This document shows, piece by piece, positions 40,454 to 49,830 of a stretch of 64,000 nucleotides of DNA (position 1 is the first letter of the stretch; each line of letters opens with the position of its first letter). Where the stretch lies: positions 1 through 64,000 of the forward strand of contig NZ_CP159256.1 in assembly GCF_040438645.1 (NCBI RefSeq), in the 5' to 3' direction. Source of the DNA: Mesorhizobium sp. WSM2240 (GTDB taxonomy: Bacteria > Pseudomonadota > Alphaproteobacteria > Rhizobiales > Rhizobiaceae). The notes beneath the pieces were generated by a model that searched no databases, was not told where the DNA came from, and saw only the letters and a program-made list of their open reading frames with translations. A program made the position numbers and the translations under genes.

Positions 40454-40837
40454 ATGGTCTACCAACTGTCCGATGTCTATCGTGACTATGTCGACTGCCT
40501 GAACCACCAAGACTGGGTGAACCTCGGACAGTTCATCGACGATGAAGTTTACCATAACGAAAAGAGGGTGGGGCTGGCGGGTTATCGGGAGATGTTGGAA
40601 GGCGATTTTCGGGCTATCCCTGATCTTTACTTCAACATTGAGCTTTTGCTTTCTGACCCACCGCGCATCGCCAGCCGTCTGCATTTCGACTGCACTCCGA
40701 CGGGCATCTTGTTCGGTGTGCCCGTCAACGGTAAGCGCGTCCAGTTCTGCGAGAATGTGTTCTACGAGTTTGCCAATGGAAGGATTGCAAGGGTCTGGTC
40801 GATAATCGACAAGGCAGCGATTGCAGACCAAATCTGA
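40454..40837 (+). CDS. SnoaL-like ester cyclase family protein
   Basis: This 127-residue NTF2-fold protein reads MVYQLSDVYRDYVDCLNHQD near the N-terminus, then YREMLEGDFRAIPDLYFNIE and ENVFYEFANGRIARVWSIID, the SnoaL/ester-cyclase pattern. An ATG at 40448 is also possible, but the GGAG spacing favours 40454. It is a single gene with no neighbour that defines the substrate. Confidence 0.85.
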   Translation: MVYQLSDVYRDYVDCLNHQDWVNLGQFIDDEVYHNEKRVGLAGYREMLEGDFRAIPDLYFNIELLLSDPPRIASRLHFDCTPTGILFGVPVNGKRVQFCENVFYEFANGRIARVWSIIDKAAIADQI

Positions 40838-41206
40838 GGCACTTCGATCGGTCTGAAATGGGCTCGTTCGCGACCTCAACCCCAACAGGTTGAACGTCTG
40901 CAATCGCCGTTGTGAACCCGGAAGTTGCCAGTCTCCAAACGGCCCTCGAGGCTGCCGGGCAGCAACGCGCCCCCATCTCGGCCGTAAGTTCAGCGCTGCC
41001 GCTTTCCCGAAAGCCGACATCCCAAGCGACCACGCTGAAGGTCGTGGTTGCGGCAAAACCGGAAGATGGAACTGCTCCGCAACAAGGTCCGATTTATTTG
41101 GTGAGCAGACCTCTGGTCAGCTAGAGTCCCAAGTCTCCGCCGGGCTGCAGACCGAAAACCACGGAAAACGCTTATCCCGTAGTAAGCTGATGCATCTGGA
41201 GCGCCT
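40838..41206. other. Intergenic region with dispersed repeat copy D
   Basis: No gene was recognised. The repeat core is at 41007-41050. The end of the stretch must hold the promoter of the ECF sigma gene; GGAAAAC near 41163 could be an ECF-type -35 but I cannot support the -10. Confidence 0.4.
41007..41050 (+). repeat. Dispersed degenerate repeat, copy D (short)
   Basis: CCGAAAGCCGACATCCCAAG and the following GCTGAAGGTCGTGGTTG align with the last 45 bases of the copies at 21918-22070 and 34709-34860 and with 14492-14534. Confidence 0.55.
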
Positions 41207-41896
41207 ATGATGAAGCCAACCGGATCCACCGGGGCAGTGAGGATCGAAGATCTTGACGACGCGGGGCTGGTTGAACACGCGCGACAGCGCGATCCCGCCG
41301 CGTTCTGGTTAATCATCAAGCGTCACAATCAGCGGCTTCACCGGGTCGCCCGCGCCGTCCTGAATGACGACACTGAGGCGGAGGACGTACTTCAGGAGAC
41401 CTATATACACGCCTTCACCCATCTGGCCGAATTCCGCGCGGAGGCGCGGCTGTCGACCTGGCTCACCCGGATCGCGCTGAACGAGGCACTGGGACGCCGC
41501 CGGAAAAGGCGGCCCACCGTCGACATGAAAGCCATCGAAGGCATGGTCGCTCCGTTCAGCGCCCACAAGCCTGATCCCGAAGAGGCGGCCGCTCTCACCG
41601 AAATCCGCAGCCTCCTGGAGCGGGCCGTCGGTAGCTTGCCAGAGCCATTTCGCATCGTCTTTGTCATGCGGGACGTCGAGGAAATGAGCATTGAGGAAAC
41701 GGCATTTCTTTTGGCATTGCGACCTCAGACAGTGAGCACCCGTCTTTATCGCGCACGCCGGCTGCTCCGCGAGGCGCTGCGGGACAAGCTCGCCACCGTG
41801 TTTACGGATACATTTCTCTTCGCTGGCGCCCGTTGTGACCGCCTCGCGCAATCAGTTCTCGATCGGCTCGCAATCCGCCTGATACTCATCAATTGA
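41207..41896 (+). CDS. ECF-type RNA polymerase sigma factor
   Basis: This 229-residue protein has region 2 at about 30-95 (DPAAFWLIIKRHNQRLHRVARAVL, DDTEAEDVLQETYIHAFTHL, STWLTRIALNEALGRRRKR). Region 4 is at about 135-190 (LPEPFRIVFVMRDVEEMSIEETAFLLALRPQTVSTRLYRARRLL). No anti-sigma gene adjoins it. Directly downstream are a ferritin-like gene and a HiPIP gene, both with Tat signals, a plausible stress regulon of this sigma factor. The C-terminus (~40 residues after region 4) is longer than usual. Confidence 0.93.
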   Translation: MMKPTGSTGAVRIEDLDDAGLVEHARQRDPAAFWLIIKRHNQRLHRVARAVLNDDTEAEDVLQETYIHAFTHLAEFRAEARLSTWLTRIALNEALGRRRKRRPTVDMKAIEGMVAPFSAHKPDPEEAAALTEIRSLLERAVGSLPEPFRIVFVMRDVEEMSIEETAFLLALRPQTVSTRLYRARRLLREALRDKLATVFTDTFLFAGARCDRLAQSVLDRLAIRLILIN

Positions 41897-42074
41897 ACGC
41901 GGCGACTGAGCGCACGTAGACCGTCCACGCCGAGATTGCGCCGGCTCCTTTCGGCGGGGCTCTTGTAGCGGGACGCGGGAATATTTTGGCGGCCCGGACC
42001 ATCTAATCGTCAGGCAAATGCATTCGGCGCCGCGGTGCTGACAGCGGTGTTGAATCAACAAACAGGAGACCGCC

Positions 42075-42938
42075 ATGCAGCGCCTAATTCCCCTATCCCG
42101 GCGTCAGTCGCTTCAGGGACTTGTCGTACTCGGTGCCGGTGCGGCACTCGGCGGAATCGCGCGGCCTTCTCCGGTATTGGCACAGGACATATCGGACGAG
42201 GACATTTTCCGCTTTGCGCTCAACCTCGAATAAATGGAGGCTGAATACTACCTCCGCGGCACCACCGGAATGGGCATCGACGCAGCCGATGCCGGGTCAA
42301 AACCCGGCGACGTCGTTGGTGGAAAGCAAGTCTCGTTCGAGACGCCGGCCATCGGCGAATTCATGCAGGAAGTCGCGGAAAACGAACTCGCGCACGTCCG
42401 CTTCTACCGCAAGACGCTTGGAACGGACGCCGTTGACCGGCCGGCCATTGATTTCGATGCGGGCTTCAAAGCCGTCGCGGAAGCAGCGGGCCTCGGGCCG
42501 GATTTCGACCCCTTCGGCAACGAAACGAACTTTGTTCTCGGCGGGATGCTATTCGAGGACGTCGGCGTCACTGCCTATGCCGGTGCTGCGACAGTTCTGA
42601 AAAACAAAGACTTTCTCGCAGCCGCCGCAGGCATCCTGGCGGTCGAGGCCTACCACATGGGAATGGCGCGATCGACGCTTTACCGGAAGGGAGAGGAAGC
42701 CTGGAAGGCGGCCAACGCCGTCTCCGATGCCCGAGACAAAATCGACGGATCGGATGATAAGGACCAGGGGATCCAGGTGGACGGAAAAGCCAACATCGTT
42801 CCTTCAACGCCGGACGCAATCGCCTTCACCAGAACACCGCAGGAGGTGCTCCGGATCGTCTATCTCACCGACAAGGACGGAGTGAGCAAGGGCGGCTTCT
42901 ATCCGGAAGGGATGAACGGCACGCTCAAAAGCACCTGA
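42075..42938 (+). pseudogene. Tat-exported ferritin-like protein, split by in-frame TAA
   Basis: ATG 42075 (after AGGAG) begins a Tat signal (LSRRQSLQGLVVLGAGAALG...LAQD) and runs to FRFALNLE, where TAA (42231-42233) replaces the Tyr codon expected before MEAEYYLRGTTG. The same frame then continues for 234 codons of ferritin-like domain (VAENELAHVRFYRKTLG, FEDVGVTAYAGAA, ILAVEAYHMGMARSTLY with Glu/His ligands). An internal ATG directly after the stop could give a cytoplasmic, signal-less protein. This is a single-base nonsense change or a sequencing error. Confidence 0.85.
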
Positions 42939-43011
42939 GCCAGTTGCGACGAGTGACGATTTGGCCGCCGGAACCGAGCAGCCTCATATCGGCTGCTCTC
43001 GGAGAAGGACC

Positions 43012-43320
43012 ATGAACAAAGATGCTGATGTGAACCACGGATCGGCAGCCCCATCCCGAGTGCTGTCTCGCCGCAATTTCCTAAAAGTCTCCGTGACCGG
43101 TGCGGCGATTGCCAGCGCCGGCGGCCTTGCAGCCTGTATGTCTCGACCGATGGCAGCCGGAAAGACAACCAAGGCGCTGGCGCTTTACCAGGGCACCCCA
43201 AATCGCGGCGAACGCTGCGCCGGATGTACTCACTTCGAAAAGCCGAACGGGTGCGAGGTTGTTGCCGGTGCAATCAGCCCAAATGGCTGGTGCCGTTTCC
43301 ACGAGTCGCTGCCGGCTTGA
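43012..43320 (+). CDS. High-potential iron-sulfur protein (HiPIP)
   Basis: This 102-residue protein starts at ATG 43012 after GGAGAAGG. It has a Tat signal (SRRNFLKVSVTGAAIASAGG) and the HiPIP core: ALYQGTPNRGERCAGCTHFE, then NGCEVVAGAISPNGWCRFHE. Four Cys ligands a [4Fe-4S] cluster. HiPIPs carry electrons in the periplasm. It lies about 70 bases after the ferritin-like gene, downstream of the ECF sigma gene. Confidence 0.93.
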   Translation: MNKDADVNHGSAAPSRVLSRRNFLKVSVTGAAIASAGGLAACMSRPMAAGKTTKALALYQGTPNRGERCAGCTHFEKPNGCEVVAGAISPNGWCRFHESLPA

Positions 43321-43790
43321 TGCAATAAGTTGCGGTCTCCCGCCTCATGTCTCAGGGGCGCATGGCGACGTCAGCCTCCACGTCCAGAGCGGACGTTGGC
43401 CGGCCGGCGGCAAGGCGTCTGCCTAGGGTCAGGTCACGACGATGCCCACGCCGACCTAAATGTCCGCAATTAAGGATCTGCGGCCCGGAGCTGCCAGTCC
43501 GCTGGCGGCCCCTGACCTGCCAGAATGAATCCTTCCCGGGATGGACGGTCAAAGGATTCGTATAGGTCTCGATCGGGTGGTTTGCTGCCTGACGGCTTCT
43601 GGGCGGCGAAGCTGGGATAGCGGCCGTTCAGGTAGCCGCCGCACTTCGACGGCAACGCGCGCGATGTCAGACCCTTAGCTCAACTCTCCCACTACCTGAA
43701 AGCTGACGTGCCGACGGAACGCTTTGCGATTAGCGAGACTAACGGCTGTTCAGCACCAACACCGAGGCTCGCGTAACATGCGGCATGACA
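43321..43790. other. Intergenic region without recognisable genes
   Basis: These 470 bases separate the convergent HiPIP and LysR genes. No ORF with family features and no clear terminator was seen. Confidence 0.5.
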
Positions 43791-44741
43791 TTAACCGCGA
43801 TCGCGTGGACGAGGGGGGCGACCAGGCACAGGAGAACGCCTGTGTGCATCAGGCTGATCAGCCCGCATCTCGGCAAAGATCCAGTCACGGAATGCCTTAA
43901 CCTTCTTCTGCCGCAGCGCGCCTTCCGGATAGACGACGTAATATTTCGACGGCGATTTCAGTGAGAGGTCGAAGGGCCGCATCAGCCGCCCGGCCGCCAG
44001 GTCGGCGGAGACGAGCGCGCTCCGGCCCAGCAGCACGCCTTCGCCATGAACCGCCGCCTCGACCGCGTAGGTAGCGGAATCGAACTTCACGCCGCTGCTC
44101 GGATTGATGCCGTCGACGCCCGCATGCTGCAGCCATGTCGCCCAGTCGATGCGAAAATTATCGTGGATGAGTGTGTGGTGTCTCAGGTCGCTCAGCGAGC
44201 GCAGCGGATGCTCGCCCTTTATCAGCTCCGGGCTGCAGACGGGCGAGACGTCTTCCTCTGCGAGCAGTTCCGACACCACGCCTTCATAGCCGCCCGGGCC
44301 GTAGCGGATTGCGATGTCGATGCCGTCCCGGATGAAATCCGCAAGCACGCCGGACGTGGCGAGCCGCACGTCGATGGTGCGGTTGTCGCGGTGGAACCGA
44401 TAGAGCCGCGGCACCAGCCAGCGGCCAGCGAACCCGTCTGACGTGCTCACCGTCAGCACATTTGCCGAGCGCGCCGCCGTTGCGACGAGCGTCGCCGCGC
44501 CGATCCGGTCGAGGGCCGCGCCGATTTCGGCAGCGTAGATCGCGCCCGCGGGTGTGAGCTTCACCGACCGCGTTCCCCGCTCGAACAGCTGGACGCCGAG
44601 CCTGTCCTCCATGTTGCGGATCGCACGGCTAATCGCGCCATGCGTCAGGTTCAGCTCAGCCGCGGCATTGGTGAAGCTGAGATGGCGAGCGGCGGCGTCG
44701 AAGGCCGGGAGAGTGGTCAGAGGCGGGAGCTTTCGCGGCAT
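43791..44741 (-). CDS. LysR-type regulator, GcvA-like
   Basis: This 316-residue LysR protein has the helix-turn-helix at about 5-65 (LPAFDAAARHLSFTNAAAELNLTHGAISRAIRNMEDRLGVQLFERG) and an effector domain with SDGFAGRWLVPRLYRFHRDN. The opening LPPLTTLPAFDAAARH is typical of GcvA/AmpR-like members. It is divergent from the small gene at 44868, which it may regulate. The C-terminal ~20 residues are Pro/Arg-rich and atypical. Confidence 0.9.
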   Translation of the reverse strand: MPRKLPPLTTLPAFDAAARHLSFTNAAAELNLTHGAISRAIRNMEDRLGVQLFERGTRSVKLTPAGAIYAAEIGAALDRIGAATLVATAARSANVLTVSTSDGFAGRWLVPRLYRFHRDNRTIDVRLATSGVLADFIRDGIDIAIRYGPGGYEGVVSELLAEEDVSPVCSPELIKGEHPLRSLSDLRHHTLIHDNFRIDWATWLQHAGVDGINPSSGVKFDSATYAVEAAVHGEGVLLGRSALVSADLAAGRLMRPFDLSLKSPSKYYVVYPEGALRQKKVKAFRDWIFAEMRADQPDAHRRSPVPGRPPRPRDRG

Positions 44742-44867
44742 GCCATTTGTGAACGTTGATCACAAATCATGGACGATTAGTCGTTTGTCGTCCAGCACAG
44801 AATTGCCCAGATTGCCGCCATTCCAACCCGCTGCCAACACCGGCGAAACCTGTGAAAGGAACGAACT

Positions 44868-45113
44868 GTGAGCACTCTTCATGCAATGGGAAGCACCTGC
44901 AACCCCGCCGAAATGGCCCGCGTCCGCTCGCCGCTGGAAGCATTCAACACCCTGCGCAACGCCGCGACCGTCTTTGCCGTCCACCTGAGCGCCAGCATCC
45001 AGCACCGCGGGACGATGCGCACCCTGGACCGCTTTTGCGACCGCCGCCTTCACGATCTCGGTTTCGAGCGCGACTGGAATGGAACGATCATCCGGATCGT
45101 CGACGGCCAGTAG
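44868..45113 (+). CDS. Small DUF1127-like protein (81 aa)
   Basis: The start is GTG 44868 after AAAGGAACG. The C-terminal half, RTLDRFCDRRLHDLGFERDW, matches the short helical DUF1127 motif (R-x-L-x-x-x-x-x-R-x-L-x-D-I/L-G), with an N-terminal extension of about 45 residues. Small DUF1127 proteins in rhizobia and agrobacteria affect RNA and phosphate/carbon metabolism, but this one is only a motif match. It is divergent from the LysR gene. Confidence 0.65.
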   Translation: MSTLHAMGSTCNPAEMARVRSPLEAFNTLRNAATVFAVHLSASIQHRGTMRTLDRFCDRRLHDLGFERDWNGTIIRIVDGQ

Positions 45114-45176
45114 CTCAACCGCGCCTCGCACCTCGAAGAGCCAGTCCTCCCTCAACAAGCATCAAGGATCAGATCC

Positions 45177-45638
45177 ATGCCAAAGATCTTCCCCCACCTC
45201 TGGTTCCAGAACCAGGCCGAAGAGGCGATGGAATTTTACACGTCCGTATTCAAGGACTCGAAGGTCCTGAAAACGACGAACCTTCCCGATCCCGAGATCT
45301 CCGTCGTCCGCTTCGAACTGGCCAAGCTGCCGATCGTCGCGCTCAACGCCAACTCGCCCGCGCGCTACAGCGCGGCCTTCTCCTTCCTCGTCGAGACCGA
45401 GGACCAGGCCGAGACCGATTACTACTGGAATGCGCTGATCGCCGATGGCGGCAAAGAGCAGCCCTGCGGGTGGCTCACCGACAAATACGGCGTCTACTGG
45501 CAGGTCACGCCAACTGCCCTGCTCAGGATGCTCTCGGATCCGGACCGCGAGAAGGCCGATCGTGTGATGCAGGCGATGTACAAGATGAAGAAGATCGTCA
45601 TCGCCGATCTCGAGGCGGCCTACGCGACGTGCGGCTGA
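45177..45638 (+). CDS. VOC-superfamily (PhnB/3-demethylubiquinone-like) protein
   Basis: This 153-residue protein reads MPKIFPHLWFQNQAEEAMEF, then YTSVFKDSKVLKTT and later GGKEQPCGWLTDKYGVYWQV, the PhnB-like VOC pattern. It is a second VOC gene distinct from that at 39718. It follows the DUF1127-like gene by 63 bases. Function is unknown. Confidence 0.88.
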   Translation: MPKIFPHLWFQNQAEEAMEFYTSVFKDSKVLKTTNLPDPEISVVRFELAKLPIVALNANSPARYSAAFSFLVETEDQAETDYYWNALIADGGKEQPCGWLTDKYGVYWQVTPTALLRMLSDPDREKADRVMQAMYKMKKIVIADLEAAYATCG

Positions 45639-45687
45639 TGTCGCTCATCCCTCAACTACAATAGGATCAATAGATCGGAGAAGTGTC

Positions 45688-45855
45688 ATGACGTCGCTCA
45701 AGGGCAAGAAGGTTCTTATTTTCGGCGGTAGCCGGGGCATCGGCCTCGGCGTCGCGAAAGCAGCACTCGACAGAGGTGCCGAGGTATTCATCGCCGGCGT
45801 CGGTCCGAGCACGATGTGCTTAGATCTCGCCCTCGTCATCCGATCTCGACTTTGA
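45688..45855 (+). pseudogene. Truncated short-chain dehydrogenase (N-terminus only)
   Basis: ATG 45688 with GGAG upstream gives 55 residues: MTSLKGKKVLIFGGSRGIGL, then AALDRGAEVFIAG. This is the Rossmann start of an SDR (GGSRGIG binds NAD(P)). After VGPSTMC the sequence no longer matches, and it stops at 45855, inside sequence belonging to a LacI-type remnant. The catalytic YxxxK is missing. Confidence 0.8.
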
Positions 45856-46592
45856 ACTCCCCCACTACCAGGCCGTGGGCGTGAAGGCCGCGTGACGCCC
45901 ACGGTCCCGAGGCCGTCGACGGCATCATCATTTCGCGCATCGAGCCCGAGGACATGCGGGTAAAGTTCATGGTCGAGCACGCGATGCCCTTCGCCACTCA
46001 CGGCAGGACGCAAATGGGTGCCGAACATCCTTTCGTCGATTTCGACAACCATGCCTTCGCCAAGATCGCGGTTGAACGCCTCGCCAGCCTGGGGCGCAAG
46101 CGACTGGCGCTGCTCGCCCCGCCCGCAGGCCTGAGCTTCCGCGACCACATGAGGCAAGGTTTCGAGGCGGCGATGGCCGAGCAAAAGCTGGAGGAGGTGC
46201 AGTTCCCGGGCATCTCGAACGACAGCTCGATCGAGCAGATCAGGATTGCCGTCAGAAACCTGATGCTGCAAAGCCCCGCGCCGGACGGGCTAATCAACAG
46301 CTCGGGCGGGGTAAGCGGTACGGGCGGCGCGATACTGGCTATTCAGGCCGGCCTGAAAGATGTTGGCGCTGTCGTCGGCCGCGATGTCGATATAGTCACC
46401 AAGCAGCTCTTTGCAAATCTTCCCGTATTCGGCGACGAGTTCTACGTAGTTCACGAGGACGTGCGGGAAACGGGCCGAGGCTTGGCCAAGGCGTTGCTCG
46501 GGTCGATCGAGGGAAAGCCCGTGTCGGAGTTGCAGACCCTATTTGTTCCGACCAAGGTGTCGCAGCAGTCAACGACCAACCGGAACGCATGA
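45836..46592 (+). pseudogene. LacI-family regulator remnant (effector domain only)
   Basis: Bases 45836-45895 encode SSDLDFELPHYQAVGVKAA, then a stop. A one-base shift gives DAHGPEAVDGIIISRIEPED, after which the frame is open to 46592. That frame contains the sugar-binding (periplasmic-binding-like) domain of LacI regulators: HPFVDFDNHAFAKIAVERLASLGRKRLALL and PDGLINSSGGVSGTG. The DNA-binding head is absent, replaced by the SDR fragment. Confidence 0.75.
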
Positions 46593-46654
46593 TCGTCTGA
46601 ATAGGCTTGCTGTCGGGACGCCGCTAAACCAGGTGGTCGCACTTGCCTCCGTCG

Positions 46655-48037
46655 TCAATTCCTCCGCATCAGGATCATCTTCTCCTGCGTCATGTCGCGC
46701 ATGGTGTACGGGATACCGCCGGTTCCGTATCCGGATTCCCTGCGGCCGGCGAAGGGCATCCAGTCGGTACGGAAGGCGGTGGGATCGTTGATCATCACGG
46801 CCGAGGCATCGAGTCGATTGGCCGCGCGCAGCGCGATGTCGATGTCCTGCGCAAAAACGCTGGCCTGAAAGGCAGTCGGCAGCGCATTGGCCTGACGGAT
46901 CGCGTCGTCGAGATCGCGGTAGCGATAGACCGCGACCAGGGGACCGAAGACCTCCAGCGTTGAAACCTTCGCATCCGCAGCCGGGTCGAGCAGGACAGTC
47001 GGCTGCAAGGTCGTCTCGGACAGGCGCTTGCCGCCGGTTGCCAGCGTGGCGCCACCCTCGGTCGCTTCTTCGATCCATTGTCCGACCCGATCCGCCTCGC
47101 GCGGCAGGATCAGAGGCCCGACCTCGGTGTCGTTCAGGGTGGGGTCGGCGGTGCGCAGTCTTTCGACGCGGGCGACCAGCCTTTGCGTGAAGTCTTCGGC
47201 GATGTCGGCATGAACGAAGATGCGCTGTGTCGACACGCAGACCTGTCCGGCATGATAGTAGCCGCCCTTGACGATCGGCTCGATCACCTTGCCGAGATCC
47301 GCGCTACGATCGACAATGGCGGGTGCCGCCCCGCCATGCTCCAGCGCCGAGCGCGTGCCGGGGGCGAGCTTGCCATGCAATGACCAGCCCACCTTTGCCG
47401 AGCCGATGAAGCTGAGGAAGGCGATCCGGCCGTCGGTCGCCAGCTTTTCGGCGAGACTGTTGTCTTCCGTAAGAAAGGTCTGGCACCACGGCTCGGGCAG
47501 GCCCGCATCGTGGACCAGCGCCCCGAAATCGAGACAGGACAGCGGCGTCGTGGCGGCCGGCTTGACGATGACAGGGCAGCCCACTGCGATGGCGGGTGCC
47601 ACCTGATGGACGATCAGGTTCAGCGGATGGTTGAAGGCGGAAATCGCCGCGACGATCCCGATGGGCTCCTTTGTCGTGAAGGCCCAGCGGTTTTCAGCCG
47701 CCGCCGACAGCCCCATCGGGATTTCACGTCCGGCAAAGTTGCGCAATTCGTCGGCGGCGTTGTGGACGCCATCAATTGCGCGGTTGGTCTCGACGATGGC
47801 ATCAGGCAAGGGCTTGCCGCCCTCGCGTGCGATCTGCATGGCGAGATGATCGCGCCTGCCTTCCATCAGCCTGGCCAACCTGCGCAGAATGGCAACGCGC
47901 TCATGCGGCATCAGCCAGCCGTCGCGATCCCTGAAGACCTGCTCCGCCGCCTGCAGTTTGCGCTCCAGCGCGGCGGCATCGTCTGTCTCGATCTCCTCGA
48001 TCGGTGCGCGATCGAATGCCTGCATGATTGTGAGCAT
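46655..48037 (-). CDS. NAD(P)-dependent aldehyde dehydrogenase
   Basis: This 460-residue enzyme oxidises an aldehyde to an acid. Key parts are the cofactor region FIGSAKVGWSLHGKLAP, the general-base Glu in LEHGGAAPAIV, the catalytic Cys in YYHAGQVCVSTQRIFVH, and FGPLVAVYRY. It is slightly shorter than classic ALDHs (about 490) but has all active-site motifs. It lies 21 bases after the ThDP enzyme gene on the same strand, so the two may act in series: decarboxylation to an aldehyde, then oxidation. The substrate is unknown. Confidence 0.9.
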   Translation of the reverse strand: MLTIMQAFDRAPIEEIETDDAAALERKLQAAEQVFRDRDGWLMPHERVAILRRLARLMEGRRDHLAMQIAREGGKPLPDAIVETNRAIDGVHNAADELRNFAGREIPMGLSAAAENRWAFTTKEPIGIVAAISAFNHPLNLIVHQVAPAIAVGCPVIVKPAATTPLSCLDFGALVHDAGLPEPWCQTFLTEDNSLAEKLATDGRIAFLSFIGSAKVGWSLHGKLAPGTRSALEHGGAAPAIVDRSADLGKVIEPIVKGGYYHAGQVCVSTQRIFVHADIAEDFTQRLVARVERLRTADPTLNDTEVGPLILPREADRVGQWIEEATEGGATLATGGKRLSETTLQPTVLLDPAADAKVSTLEVFGPLVAVYRYRDLDDAIRQANALPTAFQASVFAQDIDIALRAANRLDASAVMINDPTAFRTDWMPFAGRRESGYGTGGIPYTMRDMTQEKMILMRRN

Positions 48038-48058
48038 TACCGATCTCCCTTCGTTGGA

Positions 48059-49714
48059 TTACGCGAGTTCCACGTCGGGCCTGCGATTGCGCAACTCGTC
48101 GACGAGGACACGGGTGTTCTCGGAATAGTCGATCGGGACGTCGACCAGATGAACGCCGCCGCCCGCAAAGGCGGCTTCGAGCGTGGGCACCAGATCCTCG
48201 ACCGCACTGACCCGCGAGCCCTTGGCACTATAAGCCTCAGCGTAGCGCACGAAATCGGGATTGCCGAAACTCATGCCGAAATCCTGGAAGCCGTCCACCG
48301 CCTGCTTCCAGCGGATCATGCCGTAGGCGCTGTCGTTCAGGATGACCACCACGAGGTTCAGCCCGAGCCGCACCGCCGTTTCCATCTCCTGCGAATTCAT
48401 CATGAAGCCGCCGTCGCCGCAGACGGCCAAGACGCGGCGGTTCGGATGAAGCATCGCCGCCATCATCGCCGAGGGCAGGCCGGCGCCCATTGTGGCAAGC
48501 GCATTGTCGAGCAGCAGCGTGTTGGCGACATGGGTGCGGTAGTTGCGGGCGAACCAGATCTTGTACATGCCGTTGTCGAGGCAGACGATGCCGTCTTCCG
48601 GCATCACCTTGCGAACATCATGGACGATGCGCTGCGGTGTGGGCGGGAAGCGGTCTTCCTCGGCGCGGTCGTTGATGCGAGCAAGGATTCGCTGACGCAG
48701 TTCGAGCATCCCCTCGTCGAGCATCAGCTTTCCTTCGAGGCGCTCGGCAAGCCCCTCGACCGCGGCTCCAATATCGCCGATCAACTCGAAATCCGGATGG
48801 TAGACCTGTTCGACCGTGGCGGACTGGTAGCCGACATGAATAACCTTTGGTCCGCCCGCGCTCTTCATCAGGAAGGGCGGCTTTTCGATCGTGTCGTGGC
48901 CGATGGCGATAATCAAGTCGGCGCGCTCGACAGCCTCGTGCACATAGTCGCCCTCCGAGAGTGCGGCGGTCCCCATGTAGAGGTTCGAGCCTCCGGTGAC
49001 CGCGCCTTTACCCATCTGCGTATTGCAAAATGGCAGGCGGCTCCGTGAAACGAAAGCCGAGAGCAGGTCGACCAAGGACGGCCGGTTACCGGCCGCGCCG
49101 ATCATCACAAGCGGCCGCTTTGCAGCGCGGATCATCTCGGCTGCACTGTCGAGTGCTGCGCCACTCGCCACGGGGCGGTCCACCGCATGGCGCGCAATGA
49201 CAGGGATGTTGGCGACCTCCTTCCCCGCAACATCCTCCGGCAGTTCCAGGTGGACCGGCCCAGGTCGCTCCTCCATCGCGACGCGAAAGGCGTCGCGCAC
49301 CATGGAGGGTATCGCGGCGGCACTGACGATCTGGCGCGTCATCTTGGTCAGCGGCTTCATCGAGGCGACGATATCGACGATCTGGAAACGAGCCTGCTTG
49401 GCGCTCATCACCGGCTTCTGGCCAGTGATGAGGATCATCGGCATGGCGCCGAGATGGGCGTAGGCCGCGCCGGTCGAGAAATTGAGCGCCCCGGGTCCGA
49501 GCGTCGCCAGGCAGACACCGGGCTTGCCGGTAAGTCGACCGTGCGTCGCCGCCATGAAGGCCGCGGCCTGCTCATGACGGGTCAGGATCAGCTTGATGCT
49601 GGAGGTCCGCAGCGATTCCAGAAGGTCGAGGTTTTCCTCGCCTGGCACGCCGAAGATGCGATCGACGCCTTCGTTCTCCAGCGCGGCGACAAAAAGGTCC
49701 GATCCTTTCGGCAT
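48059..49714 (-). CDS. ThDP-dependent enzyme, acetolactate synthase large-subunit type
   Basis: This protein of about 551 residues is read from ATG 49714 (GGGAG 8 bases upstream); Mets at 49735 and 49762 are alternatives. The catalytic Glu is in LILTRHEQAAAFMA, the Pyr-domain loop in LATLGPGALNFSTGAAYA, and the ThDP/Mg motif in AVCGDGGFMMNSQEMETAVRLGLNLVVVILND. Such stand-alone ALS-like proteins in rhizobia have no regulatory subunit. The aldehyde dehydrogenase downstream suggests a catabolic 2-oxo-acid decarboxylase rather than branched-chain synthesis. Confidence 0.88.
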   Translation of the reverse strand: MPKGSDLFVAALENEGVDRIFGVPGEENLDLLESLRTSSIKLILTRHEQAAAFMAATHGRLTGKPGVCLATLGPGALNFSTGAAYAHLGAMPMILITGQKPVMSAKQARFQIVDIVASMKPLTKMTRQIVSAAAIPSMVRDAFRVAMEERPGPVHLELPEDVAGKEVANIPVIARHAVDRPVASGAALDSAAEMIRAAKRPLVMIGAAGNRPSLVDLLSAFVSRSRLPFCNTQMGKGAVTGGSNLYMGTAALSEGDYVHEAVERADLIIAIGHDTIEKPPFLMKSAGGPKVIHVGYQSATVEQVYHPDFELIGDIGAAVEGLAERLEGKLMLDEGMLELRQRILARINDRAEEDRFPPTPQRIVHDVRKVMPEDGIVCLDNGMYKIWFARNYRTHVANTLLLDNALATMGAGLPSAMMAAMLHPNRRVLAVCGDGGFMMNSQEMETAVRLGLNLVVVILNDSAYGMIRWKQAVDGFQDFGMSFGNPDFVRYAEAYSAKGSRVSAVEDLVPTLEAAFAGGGVHLVDVPIDYSENTRVLVDELRNRRPDVELA

Positions 49715-49830
49715 GGCCCAAACTCCCAGTTTCATCGTTTCGACAGGACGCGCGTTGAGCATACATGGCCGAGCGCAACTGCCACCATCGTCTTGGAGTT
49801 ACGCAAACGGGGCCGCGCCGTTCCAGCCGA

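Noticed and set aside
12690..42938. Stop-codon recoding to explain the internal TAG and TAA
   Set aside because: Two different stop codons are involved, all intact genes use normal stops, and no selenocysteine- or pyrrolysine-like context exists.
47510..49048. 512-codon plus-strand frame antisense to the ThDP/ALDH genes
   Set aside because: High GC gives long antisense frames; the minus-strand genes have clear catalytic motifs, and this frame has none.
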